DNA from: Williamsia faeni
Lineage (GTDB): Bacteria > Actinomycetota > Actinomycetes > Mycobacteriales > Mycobacteriaceae
Length of the DNA stretch: 64,000 nt
Reading direction: 5' to 3'
Assembly: GCA_003202005.1 (NCBI GenBank)
Contig: QJJF01000006.1
Coordinates: 110,074 to 174,073, forward strand
Part shown: positions 16,053 through 24,671 of the stretch, in pieces
How positions within the stretch are numbered: the first letter of the stretch is position 1
Layout of the letters: each line of letters opens with the position of its first letter
Program-made: the position numbers and the translations under genes
Notes under the pieces: model-generated
The model's input: the letters and a program-made list of their open reading frames with translations, nothing else
The model's database searches: none
What the model was told of the DNA's origin: nothing

Positions 16053-16783
16053 CCGGCAACCTCCTGTTTGTGGCCGGACTGGCCTGCGGCCGAGTGGCCG
16101 GAAGTTCCTCTGTTGAATCCACGCTCGCGAGCGACATCGGCGAGCAGTTCCCGCAACTGTTTGCGGCCGCGGTGCAGTCGTGACATGACGGTCCCGATCG
16201 GGGTGTCCATGATCTCGGCGATTTCCTTGTACGGCAATCCCTCGACGTCGGCGTAGTAGACCGCCATCCGGAAGTCCTCCGGGAGCGCCTGCAGGGCTGC
16301 CTTGATCTCGTCGTCGGGCAACGCGTCCAGCGCCTCGATCTCGGCGGACCTCAGACCCTGCGACGTGTGCTCGGCCGTGGCGGCCAGCTGCCAGTCGGTG
16401 ATCTCATCAGTCGGATACTGGGCCGGCTGACGCTGCTTTTTCCGGTATCCGTTGATGTAGGTGTTGGTCAGGATCCGATAGAGCCAGGCTTTGAGGTTGG
16501 TCCCCGCCTTGAACGAGTGGAACGCCGAGAAGGCCTTCACATACGTTTCCTGGACCAGATCCTCGGCGTCGGCAGGGTTCCGGGTCATCCGCAGTGCGCC
16601 GCCGTACAACTGGTCGAGCAACGGCAGTGCATCACGTTCGAACCGCGCAAAACGCTCTTCCGACGTCTCTGGGCTCACTTCGGGTGTTTCGGCTTCGGTC
16701 ACGACATTCCCTTCGAGACCTGCGGGAAAATCAGGTCTGTCGAGCAAGCCTACCGACCCGCGCTCTTGCGAGTTGCTGTACAC
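16049..16783 (-). CDS. sigH: ECF sigma factor SigH (thiol-oxidative and heat stress), two possible starts
   Basis: SigH directs RNA polymerase to GGAA...GTT promoters of thioredoxin, heat-shock and other redox genes. Region 2 is seen in [25 protein letters not shown] and region 4 in [38 protein letters not shown]. Two GTG starts are each well supported. The upstream one (this entry, 244 residues) has AAGGAGG six bases before it. The second at 16702, giving [12 protein letters not shown] (217 residues, the M. tuberculosis length), has GAAGGG six bases before it. A SigH-type promoter lies just upstream. A longer, unstable isoform from an upstream start is known for Streptomyces SigR, so both forms may be made. 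It is followed by rshA with a four-base overlap. Confidence 0.95.
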   Translation of the reverse strand: MYSNSQERGSVGLLDRPDFPAGLEGNVVTEAETPEVSPETSEERFARFERDALPLLDQLYGGALRMTRNPADAEDLVQETYVKAFSAFHSFKAGTNLKAWLYRILTNTYINGYRKKQRQPAQYPTDEITDWQLAATAEHTSQGLRSAEIEALDALPDDEIKAALQALPEDFRMAVYYADVEGLPYKEIAEIMDTPIGTVMSRLHRGRKQLRELLADVARERGFNRGTSGHSAAGQSGHKQEVAG

Positions 16784-16807
16784 ACCACACCTCCTTCAGG
16801 TGGAGTC

Positions 16808-16833
16808 AACAACGGCTTGTCACGACTTGTTCC
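16808..16833 (-). promoter_or_regulatory. SigH-type autoregulatory promoter of sigH
   Basis: Read on the minus strand, GGAAC (16829-16833) is followed after exactly 18 bases by GTT (16808-16810). This fits the SigR/SigH consensus GGAA(T/C)-N18-GTT. The expected transcript start is at about 16800, only a few bases before the AAGGAGG ribosome site at 16790-16796. The induced transcript would therefore be ready to translate the long SigH form. Autoregulation of sigH is known in mycobacteria. Confidence 0.75.
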
Positions 16834-16929
16834 GGACCGGGTCACTTTTGCCCATCCTGCGCCGATGCTTGCCACCTCATGTGCCTGGTGAATATCGTGC
16901 GGCCGATCGACCTGCGAGAATCGACAGCC

Positions 16930-17412
16930 ATGGCAGCGACCGCGGCGATCAGCGTTCTCGAAAATGCCGGGGTACGGCATCAGGTACACAAGTACGACAC
17001 CCGCTCCGATGGTGACTGGGGGCCCGAAGCTGTTGAGCACCTGCGCACCTCGATCGGAGCCGAACGCGAACAGATCTTCAAGACCCTGGTGATCGACGTC
17101 GGCGGCACCCTGGCGGTGGCGGTCATCCCGGTTCCCGAACGTCTGTCCCCCAAAGCCGCAGCCGGCGCTCTGGGGTTGAGTGGAAAGGCCACCATGGCCG
17201 ATCCGGTGGCGGTGGTGCGCGTCACCGGATATGTCCTCGGCGGGGTTTCACCGGTCGGTCAGAAGAAGCCACTGCCGACGGTGATCGACGAGACGGTCGA
17301 ACTCTGGGATTCGGTGTTCTGCAGCGGTGGCAAACGCGGACTGGAGATCGAACTCGCCCCGGCGGACCTGATCTCGGTCACCGGCGCGGTCGTCGCAGAC
17401 ATCCTCTCGTGA
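16930..17412 (+). CDS. YbaK/EbsC-type aminoacyl-tRNA deacylase
   Basis: This 160-residue protein of the YbaK/ProX family hydrolyses mischarged tRNA, typically Cys-tRNAPro, as a free-standing editing domain in the cytoplasm. It shows the family pattern: KTLVIDVGGTLAVAVIPV with the catalytic lysine of the IFKTL motif near residue 56, then GYVLGGVSPVGQKKPLPTVID. The ATG giving MAATAAISVLENAG fits the known start of the fold (VLENAGVRHQVHKY); the ribosome site is weak. In M. tuberculosis the matching locus is split into two annotated fragments (Rv3224A/B), but here the reading frame is intact. It diverges from sigH, so its promoter overlaps the sigH control region. Confidence 0.9.
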   Translation: MAATAAISVLENAGVRHQVHKYDTRSDGDWGPEAVEHLRTSIGAEREQIFKTLVIDVGGTLAVAVIPVPERLSPKAAAGALGLSGKATMADPVAVVRVTGYVLGGVSPVGQKKPLPTVIDETVELWDSVFCSGGKRGLEIELAPADLISVTGAVVADILS

Positions 17413-17424
17413 CCAAGAGCGCTA

Positions 17425-17832
17425 CTACTGCTCGTCGTCCCGGTGGTCGTAGCGTTCGCGGGCCTCGAAGACCTCGTCCATGTGGACCTCGGCCCAGTCC
17501 TTCACACCGCGCATCAGCTGCCTCAGCGACAGACCCAGCGGTGTGAGCGAATAGTCGACGCGCACCGGAACACTCACCGTGACCTCGCGCGTCACCAGAC
17601 CATCGCGTTCGAGGGTGCGCAAGGTCTGGGTCAACATCTTCTGACTGACCCCGGCCACGGCCCGGGACAGCTCCGAGTAGCGCATGGTGCGGTCTCCGAG
17701 GGCCACCAGGATCAGTGCCACCCACTTGTCGCTCATCCGGTCGAGCAACATCCGGCTCGGACAGTTCGCGACGTACGCGTCGTATTCCCGTTTCGCCTCT
17801 CCACGGCGATCGGCGGCGGTCATGGTCGGCAT
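17425..17832 (-). CDS. HxlR-family redox-type transcriptional regulator
   Basis: This 135-residue winged-helix regulator of the HxlR/MarR-like family has the typical LDRMSDKWVALILVALGDRTMRYSEL...VSQKMLTQTLRTLERDGLV core and the YSLTPLGLSL wing. A single N-terminal cysteine (VANCPSRMLLDRMSDKW) sits where quinone- and disulphide-sensing members such as QorR and YodB carry their sensing cysteine. The ATG giving MPTMTAADRR is eight bases after GGAAGG; a GTG three codons upstream is possible. It diverges from a quinone reductase gene across 113 bases that contain a perfect inverted repeat. This is the classical regulator-target arrangement, so repression of the reductase until quinones or electrophiles oxidise the cysteine is the likely model. 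Confidence 0.9.
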   Translation of the reverse strand: MPTMTAADRRGEAKREYDAYVANCPSRMLLDRMSDKWVALILVALGDRTMRYSELSRAVAGVSQKMLTQTLRTLERDGLVTREVTVSVPVRVDYSLTPLGLSLRQLMRGVKDWAEVHMDEVFEARERYDHRDDEQ

Positions 17833-17870
17833 CGGACTCACCTTCCGGAGGGTTACGCACTTTTGGGTGC

Positions 17871-17884
17871 CTACTTACCAGTAG
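17871..17884. promoter_or_regulatory. Candidate HxlR operator
   Basis: CTACT and AGTAG flank TACC as a perfect inverted repeat in the divergent HxlR-reductase promoter region. HxlR sites commonly have TACT...AGTA arms, though often with a longer spacer. Assignment is by position and symmetry only. Confidence 0.5.
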
Positions 17885-17945
17885 AGAGTGCCACCGGCAT
17901 CGTGGAGAAGGCAAGGGGCGTACGACACGAGAAAGGACTCCGCTC

Positions 17946-18848
17946 ATGCGAACAATCCTCACCACCGGTACAGACGACTTCACGATCATCGACCGCGCGG
18001 CACCCGAACCCCGGTCCGGAGAGGTCCGGATCCGGGTGGCTGCCGCCTCGGTCAATCCGGTCGATGTCGGCGCCGCGCACGGCGTCTTCCACCGAATGGG
18101 TGTCATACCCACCGGCGCTGCTGTGGGCCTGGGCTGGGACGTCTCCGGCGTCGTCGACGCAGTGGGCCCCGACGTCACCGGGCTGACAACCGGGACTGCG
18201 GTCGCCGGTCTACGCCACGGAATCGGACCGGACATCGGAACCTACGGCGAGGCCGTCGTCCTGCCCGCGACCGCGGTTGCGCGACTGCCCAGGGGCCTCG
18301 ATCCGGCCGACGCCGCCGCGGTGCCGCTCATCGCGCTGACGGCGTCCCAGGCGATCGACCTGCTCAATCCCGGCGGCCGGCGACTCCTGATCGTCGGGGC
18401 GTCAGGTGGGGTCGGCGGATATGCCGTCCCGCTGGCGGCACAGCGCGGTGCCACGGTCACCGCTGTCGGCAAGCGCGGCGATGTAGAGAACCTCATTCAC
18501 CACGGCGCCGGCACGGTTGTCACGGACGCCGCCGAACTGACCGACAGGCGTTTCGACGCCGTCTTCGATCCGGCCGGGGCCGGCGCCGGGTTACTCGACC
18601 TGATCGTCGATGGCGGGCGTTACCTGGGAACCGCACCCCGAAACGCGCCCGCGCCGGTCCGTGGCATCACCAGCGGCTGGATCGAGGTGCGCGCCGACGG
18701 CGCCGAACTCGCCGGTCTCCTGACCGAGGTGGCAGCGGGCCGACTGCCCCTGCGGATCGCCGGGGACTTCGCACTCGACGAGGCGGCCAAGGCGCACCAG
18801 GCATTCGAGGACAAATCCATCCCCGGCCGGTGGCTGTTGCGGATCTGA
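17946..18848 (+). CDS. Zinc-free medium-chain quinone oxidoreductase
   Basis: This 300-residue NADPH-dependent oxidoreductase is of the QOR branch of the medium-chain dehydrogenase family. It has a GroES-like N-terminal domain (PEPRSGEVRIRVAAASVNPVD) and a Rossmann domain with LLIVGASGGVGGYAVPLAAQ near residue 147. The zinc ligands of alcohol dehydrogenases are absent. The ATG has AAAGGA upstream. The divergent HxlR gene and the intervening inverted repeat suggest induction by quinones or reactive electrophiles. The pair is absent from the equivalent M. tuberculosis stretch as I remember it, so it is probably an insertion between the deacylase gene and the next lipid-kinase gene. The exact substrate cannot be derived. 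Confidence 0.9.
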   Translation: MRTILTTGTDDFTIIDRAAPEPRSGEVRIRVAAASVNPVDVGAAHGVFHRMGVIPTGAAVGLGWDVSGVVDAVGPDVTGLTTGTAVAGLRHGIGPDIGTYGEAVVLPATAVARLPRGLDPADAAAVPLIALTASQAIDLLNPGGRRLLIVGASGGVGGYAVPLAAQRGATVTAVGKRGDVENLIHHGAGTVVTDAAELTDRRFDAVFDPAGAGAGLLDLIVDGGRYLGTAPRNAPAPVRGITSGWIEVRADGAELAGLLTEVAAGRLPLRIAGDFALDEAAKAHQAFEDKSIPGRWLLRI

Positions 18849-18870
18849 ACACCCGCCGACGAAACAGGGG

Positions 18871-20196
18871 TCAGCGCCAGGCCAGCTGCCGCAGCCGCAC
18901 CCAGTCCACCGGACGCTTGGGCGGCCGGACGCCGGGGCGATGTCGCGGTACCCGCACCCGCAACGCCTGCGGGGTGATCGTGCACCGCACCGGAGTCGCG
19001 AGCATGAGCGCCTCGCCGTCGACGCCGACCGCGATCTCGGGCTGATCGGCTTCGATGATCGCTTCGAGGCCGGAGTACTGCGTCAGACCGTGTTGGCGTG
19101 TCCGGCGGAGCAGCCCGACTGCCTGCAGGGTACTGCTCACCGACACCGCCACGACTCCGAGTGCACCCGTGTCGATGCGGGGCCGCCGGCCGAGTCCGGC
19201 CAGGTCGCTCATCTCGTAGGCGCCGTTGCTCACCAAGACGGCCTGCGGCTGATTGATGGTCACCTCGCCGGCACGGGCGAGCAATCGCGGACCGCGGGTG
19301 CCGGAGATCAGATCAGGGAGCATGGCCAGCATCGTGCCGGTCTTGTCGTCGCGATAGGCCGGGCTCTGCACCACCTCGGCGTACGCACCGAACGATGCGT
19401 TGTTGACAAACGTGCGGCCGTTGACGGAGCCGAGGTCGACCCTGATCTCCACCCCGTCGGTCAACGCGTCGAGACAGGTGGACGGATCATCGCGGTCCAG
19501 ACCCAGGTCGAGCGCGAAGTGGTTACGGGTTCCGGCGCTGATCACCAGGAACGGCAGATCGTGTTCTGCTGCGATGCCGGCCACGAGCGCCTGCGTGCCG
19601 TCGCCGCCGGCGACCCCGAGCAGGTCGGCCCCGCGCTCGACCGCAGCGCGGGTCAGTGCCGCGACATCAACCGGTCCGGGCCCGTCGAGCAGGGCAACTT
19701 CGACGCCCAACGCCTCAGCGCGACTCTGCAATTGGAACTTCTCGACCTTGCCGCCACCCGAACGCGGATTCATCACCACAAAAGGCCGCTTCGGCGGCGG
19801 GACCTCGATCTCGGGCATCGTCCAGTCGGCGCGATCACGACCCAGCGCTGCGCGGGCGAAGACTCCGGCCAGCACCAGGAGTGCGATCACGGCCAGTACC
19901 ACCCACAGCAGGTGCTCGGCGATGAGGAAGACGAGCAGGGCTATCGGGATCACCACCGAGAAGGCCAACGCGACCCACCGGAAGAACCCACGAACGGTGA
20001 GGAACCAGTAGATCGCCGCGACGCCGATGACCAGAGCACCCACCGTGGCGATCAACACGATGAAGGTCTTCAGACCGGCGAACACCACCAGGACGAGCAC
20101 CGCGGCGAATACCGCGGCGAAACCGGCGCGCGCCAGCCATCGTCGGCGAACGTCGGTGTCGCCCATCGGTTCCGGCTTCGCGTGTTCGTGTGGCAT
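18871..20196 (-). CDS. Membrane-anchored diacylglycerol kinase-family protein
   Basis: This 441-residue protein has a membrane domain followed by a cytoplasmic DAGK catalytic domain. Residues about 25-110 contain three or four hydrophobic helices (FAAVFAAVLVLVVFAGL, FIVLIATVGALVIGVAAIYWFL, VALAFSVVIPIALLVFLI, VVLAVIALLVLAGVFA). The catalytic part starts with PFVVMNPRSGGGKVEKF near residue 137 and has LLGVAGGDGTQALVAGIA and ISAGTRNHFALDLGLDR. It is the second lipid kinase in the window and differs from the first by its membrane anchor. I chose the ATG giving MPHEHAKPEP, which lies after the stop of the upstream DUF5313 gene with an 11-base gap, so they likely form an operon. The substrate is unknown. 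Confidence 0.88.
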   Translation of the reverse strand: MPHEHAKPEPMGDTDVRRRWLARAGFAAVFAAVLVLVVFAGLKTFIVLIATVGALVIGVAAIYWFLTVRGFFRWVALAFSVVIPIALLVFLIAEHLLWVVLAVIALLVLAGVFARAALGRDRADWTMPEIEVPPPKRPFVVMNPRSGGGKVEKFQLQSRAEALGVEVALLDGPGPVDVAALTRAAVERGADLLGVAGGDGTQALVAGIAAEHDLPFLVISAGTRNHFALDLGLDRDDPSTCLDALTDGVEIRVDLGSVNGRTFVNNASFGAYAEVVQSPAYRDDKTGTMLAMLPDLISGTRGPRLLARAGEVTINQPQAVLVSNGAYEMSDLAGLGRRPRIDTGALGVVAVSVSSTLQAVGLLRRTRQHGLTQYSGLEAIIEADQPEIAVGVDGEALMLATPVRCTITPQALRVRVPRHRPGVRPPKRPVDWVRLRQLAWR

Positions 20197-20206
20197 CGGG
20201 CCCCGT

Positions 20207-20602
20207 TCAGTTCGGTGTTTTCGGGTACTTCGCTTCGTATTCGTTCTTGGTGATTTCTTGCTTGGCACGACGTTTGACCCCGATCAGGGCGCCGTCGATA
20301 CCGTTGGTGGTCAGCAGATGACGGCGGTAGATGCCCATCAGCGCGATCTCGAAGTACACCAGCGGGATGAGCAGCAGCGCAATCATTCCGAGGCGATAGA
20401 TCACCGGTCCGGGCACAAATGAGAAGGCGATGAAGATCGGCAGGAACGGCAGGACCCCGCGAATGATGTAGCGGCGGATGCAACCCGGCCCTGTCACGTC
20501 CCGGATCACCCAGTCCCGCATCGATGCCGGCAACGGTCGGCCGAGGAGGTATTTGACCAGCTGGAGAAAGTTCGGTCGGGTCTTGCCCGAATCACCGGTC
20601 AC
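20207..20602 (-). CDS. DUF5313 family membrane protein
   Basis: This 131-residue protein has two adjacent membrane helices in the middle (GVLPFLPIFIAFSFVPGPVI and LGMIALLLIPLVYFEIALMG, about residues 49-90). A conserved N-terminal stretch, KYLLGRPLPASMRDWVIRDV, precedes them and a basic C-terminal tail follows. This pattern fits the DUF5313 family of Mycobacteriales, whose role is unknown. The GTG start overlaps the stop of the upstream SRAP gene by four bases (GTGA), so the two are translationally coupled. The lipid kinase starts 11 bases after its stop. The three genes thus look like one operon. Confidence 0.82.
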   Translation of the reverse strand: MTGDSGKTRPNFLQLVKYLLGRPLPASMRDWVIRDVTGPGCIRRYIIRGVLPFLPIFIAFSFVPGPVIYRLGMIALLLIPLVYFEIALMGIYRRHLLTTNGIDGALIGVKRRAKQEITKNEYEAKYPKTPN

Positions 20603-21339
20603 AGCGGCTCGATCAGGTCAGAGCGGTTGTTGCGCACGCTGTTGACGTCCGTCGACACCCGATACGGCACCAGGTGCGGCTCGGGCAGGGCCTCGAGCAG
20701 ATCCCGCGCCACCGAGGCCTTTCCGCTGGTGCAATCAAGCCAGTCGTTGCGCAGGTCCGGAGTGACGATGACCGGCGTGCGGTCGTGGATGTGGCCCAGC
20801 GCGTCGGTGGCCGGACGGGTGATCACCGTGGTGGTCCACAACCAGCGATCGGGATCGTCTTTCGGCTTGCCCGGATCGGGCCACAGTTCGTAGAGGCCGG
20901 CGAAACCGAGTATCGGCGCATCCGGGTCGTGCATGAAGTACGGCAGCTTCTTGCCTTCCTGATCTTTCGTCCATTCGAAGAAACCGGCCGCAGGAAGTAT
21001 GCACCGACGCCGGGCGGCGGCGGCCTTGAACGAGGGTTTCTCGGTGAGCGTCTCCGACCGGGCATTGATCATCCGGCTGCCGATGCCCGGGTCTTTGGCC
21101 CAACTCGGAACCAGACCCCACCGGAGCGCCCGTAGCTGCCGGACCACATCGGGCTCCGCGTCCTCCTGGCTGTCGGGGTCGGCGCGAGATACGCGTTCCA
21201 GGATCACCGGCACCGTGGTGGTGGGCGCAACGTTGTAGGACGGATTGGCGAGCTTGCTCGCATCATCTTCCGCGAGCGCCGCGTCAAAAGCCGCAACCAG
21301 ATCAGAGGTACTCGCCGTCGTGGCGTATCGACCACACAT
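20599..21339 (-). CDS. SRAP-domain abasic-site DNA-protein crosslinker (HMCES/YedK-like)
   Basis: This 246-residue SRAP protein forms a thiazolidine crosslink with abasic sites in single-stranded DNA through its N-terminal cysteine and protects them during replication. The start was set at the ATG giving MCGRYATT, because the catalytic residue is Cys2 exposed after methionine removal. An ATG three codons upstream would hide it, although its ribosome site is no worse. Other hallmarks are NVAPTT, RWGLVPSWA, INARSET (Asn and Glu), CILPAAGFFEW with the active Glu, and a histidine in ALGHIHDRTPVI. M. tuberculosis Rv3226c is the positional equivalent. It lies in an operon with the DUF5313 membrane protein and the lipid kinase. 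Confidence 0.93.
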   Translation of the reverse strand: MCGRYATTASTSDLVAAFDAALAEDDASKLANPSYNVAPTTTVPVILERVSRADPDSQEDAEPDVVRQLRALRWGLVPSWAKDPGIGSRMINARSETLTEKPSFKAAAARRRCILPAAGFFEWTKDQEGKKLPYFMHDPDAPILGFAGLYELWPDPGKPKDDPDRWLWTTTVITRPATDALGHIHDRTPVIVTPDLRNDWLDCTSGKASVARDLLEALPEPHLVPYRVSTDVNSVRNNRSDLIEPL

Positions 21340-21377
21340 TGTGGTCATTATCCACCCCAGCTGTCAGTCCCCGACAA

Positions 21378-21417
21378 CCGACAGGCTCCGTGGAACGTGT
21401 CCACGGGGCCTGGTCGG
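21378..21417. terminator. Long intergenic hairpin between lipoprotein and SRAP genes
   Basis: Arms CCGAC-AGGC-T-CCGTGGA and TCCACGG-G-GCCT-G-GTCGG pair around the loop ACGTG, giving about 16 pairs with small interruptions. It lies 26 bases after the stop of the lipoprotein gene and before the SRAP gene on the same strand. There is no T-run, so it could be a terminator, an mRNA-stabilising hairpin or part of a repeat family. Confidence 0.5.
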
Positions 21418-21442
21418 AGTTCGACTTGGGTGCCGGGTCGCC

Positions 21443-22192
21443 CTACGCGGCCGCGGCGTCCTGCACAACTGCAATCTGCTTGTTGAGTAAGTCGACCAGG
21501 ATCGCTTGATCCGAATCGCTCCAATTGGCGGCATTCTCGCCGGTGAGTGTGATCTGAACACTCACCGTCGTGCCGTCAACGTAGGCGCCGGTGGAGCGAA
21601 TGGTGAGAGGTAACGTCTGCCCACTCACCGTTGCTGTGCCCGTACTGATGATTGTTTTCGCCGGAACCGTCGAGCCGTCCACGTCTTCCACCGAGTTCTC
21701 CATCTCGGCAACAAGCTGACCACCGCTGTCGAGCGGTCCCCGCATGGTCATGGCCGGGCAGTCCTCCACCTGGCTTGCCACAGTGTCCAGGTCACTGGTC
21801 TCACCCAGGATCACCTGTGTCTCGATGGACGTGCCGTCTTCCATGTCGAACTCGACACGAGCCCGGTCGAACTCGTCGGTACCGTCTTCCTTGTCGACGA
21901 TCGCCGCACAGTTGGCGGGGGTGACCTCGGGGTCATTCGACTTGTCGGCGTCGATGGCGGCCTTGTCCTTGACGACATATGTACCGGTGCCCGGAAAGTC
22001 CGACTCCGGCAGCATCAGATCCTCGACGCGTACGTCGAGATCCGCCGGCGTGGCTTCCCCAGAGGTCGACTCCTCCGCACTCGTGGTCGATTCGGCGCTG
22101 TCTTTCGAGTCATCCGAACATGCCGACAGTGTCAAAAGTGTTGCCGCGCAGAGTGCAATCGCTGCTCCGCTGCGTGAAAGTGTCAGGTTCAT
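21443..22192 (-). CDS. Secreted lipoprotein of unknown function
   Basis: This 249-residue lipoprotein has a signal peptide beginning MNLTLSRSGAAIALCAATLL, with the lipobox LSAC giving the lipidated cysteine near residue 25. A low-complexity acidic Ser/Thr/Glu linker (residues 26-50) leads into a single domain with two cysteines (PANCAAIV and EDCPAMT) about 56 residues apart, probably disulphide-bonded. The domain resembles the mycobacterial lipoprotein/sensor folds built around a DUF5642-like sheet, but I cannot assign a family with confidence. An in-frame longer start exists; the ATG used is the only one giving a proper signal peptide. It is divergent from aroA across 134 bases. Confidence 0.85.
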   Translation of the reverse strand: MNLTLSRSGAAIALCAATLLTLSACSDDSKDSAESTTSAEESTSGEATPADLDVRVEDLMLPESDFPGTGTYVVKDKAAIDADKSNDPEVTPANCAAIVDKEDGTDEFDRARVEFDMEDGTSIETQVILGETSDLDTVASQVEDCPAMTMRGPLDSGGQLVAEMENSVEDVDGSTVPAKTIISTGTATVSGQTLPLTIRSTGAYVDGTTVSVQITLTGENAANWSDSDQAILVDLLNKQIAVVQDAAAA

Positions 22193-22326
22193 GGATCGAA
22201 CATAGCGGCCAAATCGGTCGCTGACACCGGATGTCCGCCAATTGATCGACCGCGTCACCGTTGCCGGCTTCGGGCCGTCTCAACAGGGGAAACAAGGTGT
22301 CACGGGCAGCATGAAAGACTGTCTGG

Positions 22327-23589
22327 GTGACTGCATGGAACGCACCGTTCGCACCGGACCCGTTGCACGCGACGGTGACGCTGCCCGGAAGTAAGTCGAT
22401 CACCAACCGTGCCCTGGTCCTCGCGGCCCAGGCCGACGGGCGCTCGACCGTGTCCGGAACGCTCCGCAGTCGCGACACCGACCTCATGCTCGACGCGCTC
22501 GCCGCCCTCGGAACCTCGATCGAAACCGATCCGGTGGATCCCACCGCGGTGACCATCACCCCGGCGTCACTGCATGGCGCCACCATCGACTGCGGTCTGG
22601 CCGGAACAGTCATGCGCTTTGTGCCGGCGATTGCCGCATCGGCCCGCGGCCCAGTGCATTTCGACGGTGACGAGCAGGCCCGGTCGCGACCGCTGCACAC
22701 CATTCTCGACGCACTGCGCGACCTCGGAGTGAAGATCGACGGCAATGCTCTGCCGTTCACCGTGGAAGGCACCGGATCGGTCCGCGGCGGCGCCGTCACC
22801 ATCGATGCGTCGGCGTCATCACAATTCGTCTCGGGACTGCTCCTGGCCGGCGCCGGATTCACCGAAGGCGTCACCATCACCCATTCGGGCACACCGGTTC
22901 CGTCGATGCCACACATCGAGATGACCATCGATATGCTCGCCGCCGCCGGCGTCGCCGTGGACACCTCCATCCCCGACCGCTGGCACATCGCCCCCGGACC
23001 GATCCGCGCGGTGGACTGGCAGATCGAACCAGATCTTTCGAACGCGGCGGCGTTCCTGGCCGCCGCTGCGGTGACCGGCGGCAGCATCAGCGTGCCACGG
23101 TGGCCGGCCACCACCACTCAGCCCGGAGCGGTCATCGTCGACATCCTCGAGGCGATGGGTTGCCGCACCGAGCTGACGGACGGACTACTGACTGTCACCG
23201 GACCCGAAGTGCTGCAAGGCATCACGTGGGACATGAGCGCCGTCGGAGAATTGACACCGACCGTGGCCGCGATGTGTGCCCTCGCGCAGGGAACCTCGAC
23301 GCTGTCGGGTGTTGCCCATCTGCGCGGCCACGAGACCGACCGACTCCATGCACTGCGCACCGAGATCAACCGCCTCGGCGGCGCCTGCCGCGAAACCGAT
23401 GACGGATTGATCATCGAACCGGCACCACTGCATGGGGGCGTCTGGCAGTCGTACGCGGATCACCGGATGGCAACCGCGGGAGCGCTGATCGGGCTTGTCA
23501 CCGAAGGGGTCGGGGTCGACGATGTCGAGACCACCGCCAAAACTCTGCCAGACTTTCCGGGTATGTGGGCGAGGATGATCAGCGCTTGA
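22327..23589 (+). CDS. aroA: 5-enolpyruvylshikimate-3-phosphate synthase
   Basis: This enzyme transfers the enolpyruvyl group of PEP to shikimate-3-phosphate in the shikimate pathway to aromatic amino acids and chorismate. The 420-residue chain has the PEP-site motif [15 protein letters not shown] near residue 20 and the phosphate motif GLAGTVMRF near residue 97. It also has [11 protein letters not shown], the catalytic [12 protein letters not shown] and a C-terminal [11 protein letters not shown]. The G-T-V-M-R-F stretch is of class I type (glyphosate-sensitive form, by sequence class). The GTG start has no strong ribosome site. The rsgA gene begins at the aroA stop, so translation is coupled; M. 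tuberculosis Rv3227-Rv3228 show the same order. Confidence 0.97.
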   Translation: MTAWNAPFAPDPLHATVTLPGSKSITNRALVLAAQADGRSTVSGTLRSRDTDLMLDALAALGTSIETDPVDPTAVTITPASLHGATIDCGLAGTVMRFVPAIAASARGPVHFDGDEQARSRPLHTILDALRDLGVKIDGNALPFTVEGTGSVRGGAVTIDASASSQFVSGLLLAGAGFTEGVTITHSGTPVPSMPHIEMTIDMLAAAGVAVDTSIPDRWHIAPGPIRAVDWQIEPDLSNAAAFLAAAAVTGGSISVPRWPATTTQPGAVIVDILEAMGCRTELTDGLLTVTGPEVLQGITWDMSAVGELTPTVAAMCALAQGTSTLSGVAHLRGHETDRLHALRTEINRLGGACRETDDGLIIEPAPLHGGVWQSYADHRMATAGALIGLVTEGVGVDDVETTAKTLPDFPGMWARMISA

Positions 23590-24578
23590 GTAAGCGGCAG
23601 TACGACGAAACCGATGTCCGGGTACGCCCGGGCCGGGGAAGTCGGCCACGCACCAAGACCCGGCCCACCCATGACGATGCGGCCACCGCCATGGTGGTCT
23701 CCGTCGACCGGGGCCGGTGGGGATGTGTGCTGGAGGACGACCAGGACGTCCGGGTCGTCTGCATGCGGGCCCGCGAACTCGGCCGCACCCCGATCGTGGT
23801 CGGCGACGACGTGTCGGTGGTCGGCGACCTCTCCGGCAAGCCCGACACCCTGGCCCGGATCGTGCGTGTTGCGCCCCGGCGAACCGTGTTGCGCCGCACT
23901 GCAGATGACACCGATCCGTATGAACGGATCGTGGTGGCCAACGCCGATCAACTGCTGATCGTCACAGCCCTGGCCGATCCGCCACCGCGGACCGGATTCG
24001 TCGAACGGGCTCTGGCCGCAGCCTACGTGGGAGGACTGCAACCGGTCCTGTGTCTGACGAAGAGCGATCTGGCCGACCCGGAGTCGTTCCGCTCCTCGTT
24101 TGCCGACCTGGATCTGCCGGTACTCCTCGCCGGCCGCGACGACCCCCTCGAGCCGGCGCAGAAACTCCTCACGGGCAAGGTCACCGCGCTCATCGGCCAC
24201 AGCGGCGTCGGTAAGTCGACCCTGGTGAATCGTCTTGTACCCGATGCCTATCGGGCCACGGCGGTGGTATCCGGCGTCGGCAAGGGACGGCACACGTCCA
24301 CGCAGTCGGTGGTCCTGCCACTCCCCGGCGGCGGGTGGGTGGTGGACACCCCCGGCATCAGGTCGTTCGGCCTGGCGCACATCGGACCCGAAGACGTGAT
24401 CAAGGCGTTCGACGATCTCAGTGAGACTATCAACGACTGTCCACGCGGCTGCACACACCTCGGACCGCCTGCCGATCCCGAGTGCGCCCTCGACGCACTG
24501 ACCGGCCAACACCATCGACGGGCCATGGCCGTGCGCGAACTCATCGCCGCGCTCAGCGTCGCCAACCATTGGGATTAG
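23586..24578 (+). CDS. rsgA: Ribosome small-subunit GTPase RsgA
   Basis: This circularly permuted GTPase releases late assembly factors from the 30S subunit. It has an N-terminal OB-fold, then G4 LTKSDLAD near residue 160, followed by G1 GHSGVGKST near residue 205 and G3 DTPGIRSFG near residue 257. That is the permuted order unique to this family. A C-terminal zinc knuckle follows (CPRGCTH...PEC with histidines). The N-terminus [21 protein letters not shown] matches mycobacterial RsgA if translation begins at the TTG overlapping the aroA stop by four bases. A GTG seven codons earlier is the alternative. The gene is convergent with the desaturase. Confidence 0.95.
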   Translation: MSKRQYDETDVRVRPGRGSRPRTKTRPTHDDAATAMVVSVDRGRWGCVLEDDQDVRVVCMRARELGRTPIVVGDDVSVVGDLSGKPDTLARIVRVAPRRTVLRRTADDTDPYERIVVANADQLLIVTALADPPPRTGFVERALAAAYVGGLQPVLCLTKSDLADPESFRSSFADLDLPVLLAGRDDPLEPAQKLLTGKVTALIGHSGVGKSTLVNRLVPDAYRATAVVSGVGKGRHTSTQSVVLPLPGGGWVVDTPGIRSFGLAHIGPEDVIKAFDDLSETINDCPRGCTHLGPPADPECALDALTGQHHRRAMAVRELIAALSVANHWD

Positions 24579-24602
24579 ACCCGGGGTCCCCGCTCGACAA
24601 AA

Positions 24603-24660
24603 CCACATGGTGCAGTCACAACCACGCGTTGCAACAGGTGATTGTGACTGCAACGTGTGG
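24603..24660. terminator. Nested inverted repeat between convergent rsgA and desaturase genes
   Basis: GCAGTCACAA (24612-24621) and TTGTGACTGC (24642-24651) form a perfect 10-bp stem, extended outward by CCACA/TGTGG. A competing stem pairs CACGCGTTGCA (24623-24633) with TGCAACGTGTG (24649-24659), with one mismatch. The two foldings are mutually exclusive. Position suggests a bidirectional terminator, but no T-run is present. Confidence 0.55.
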
Positions 24661-24671
24661 ATCTACCAGGA

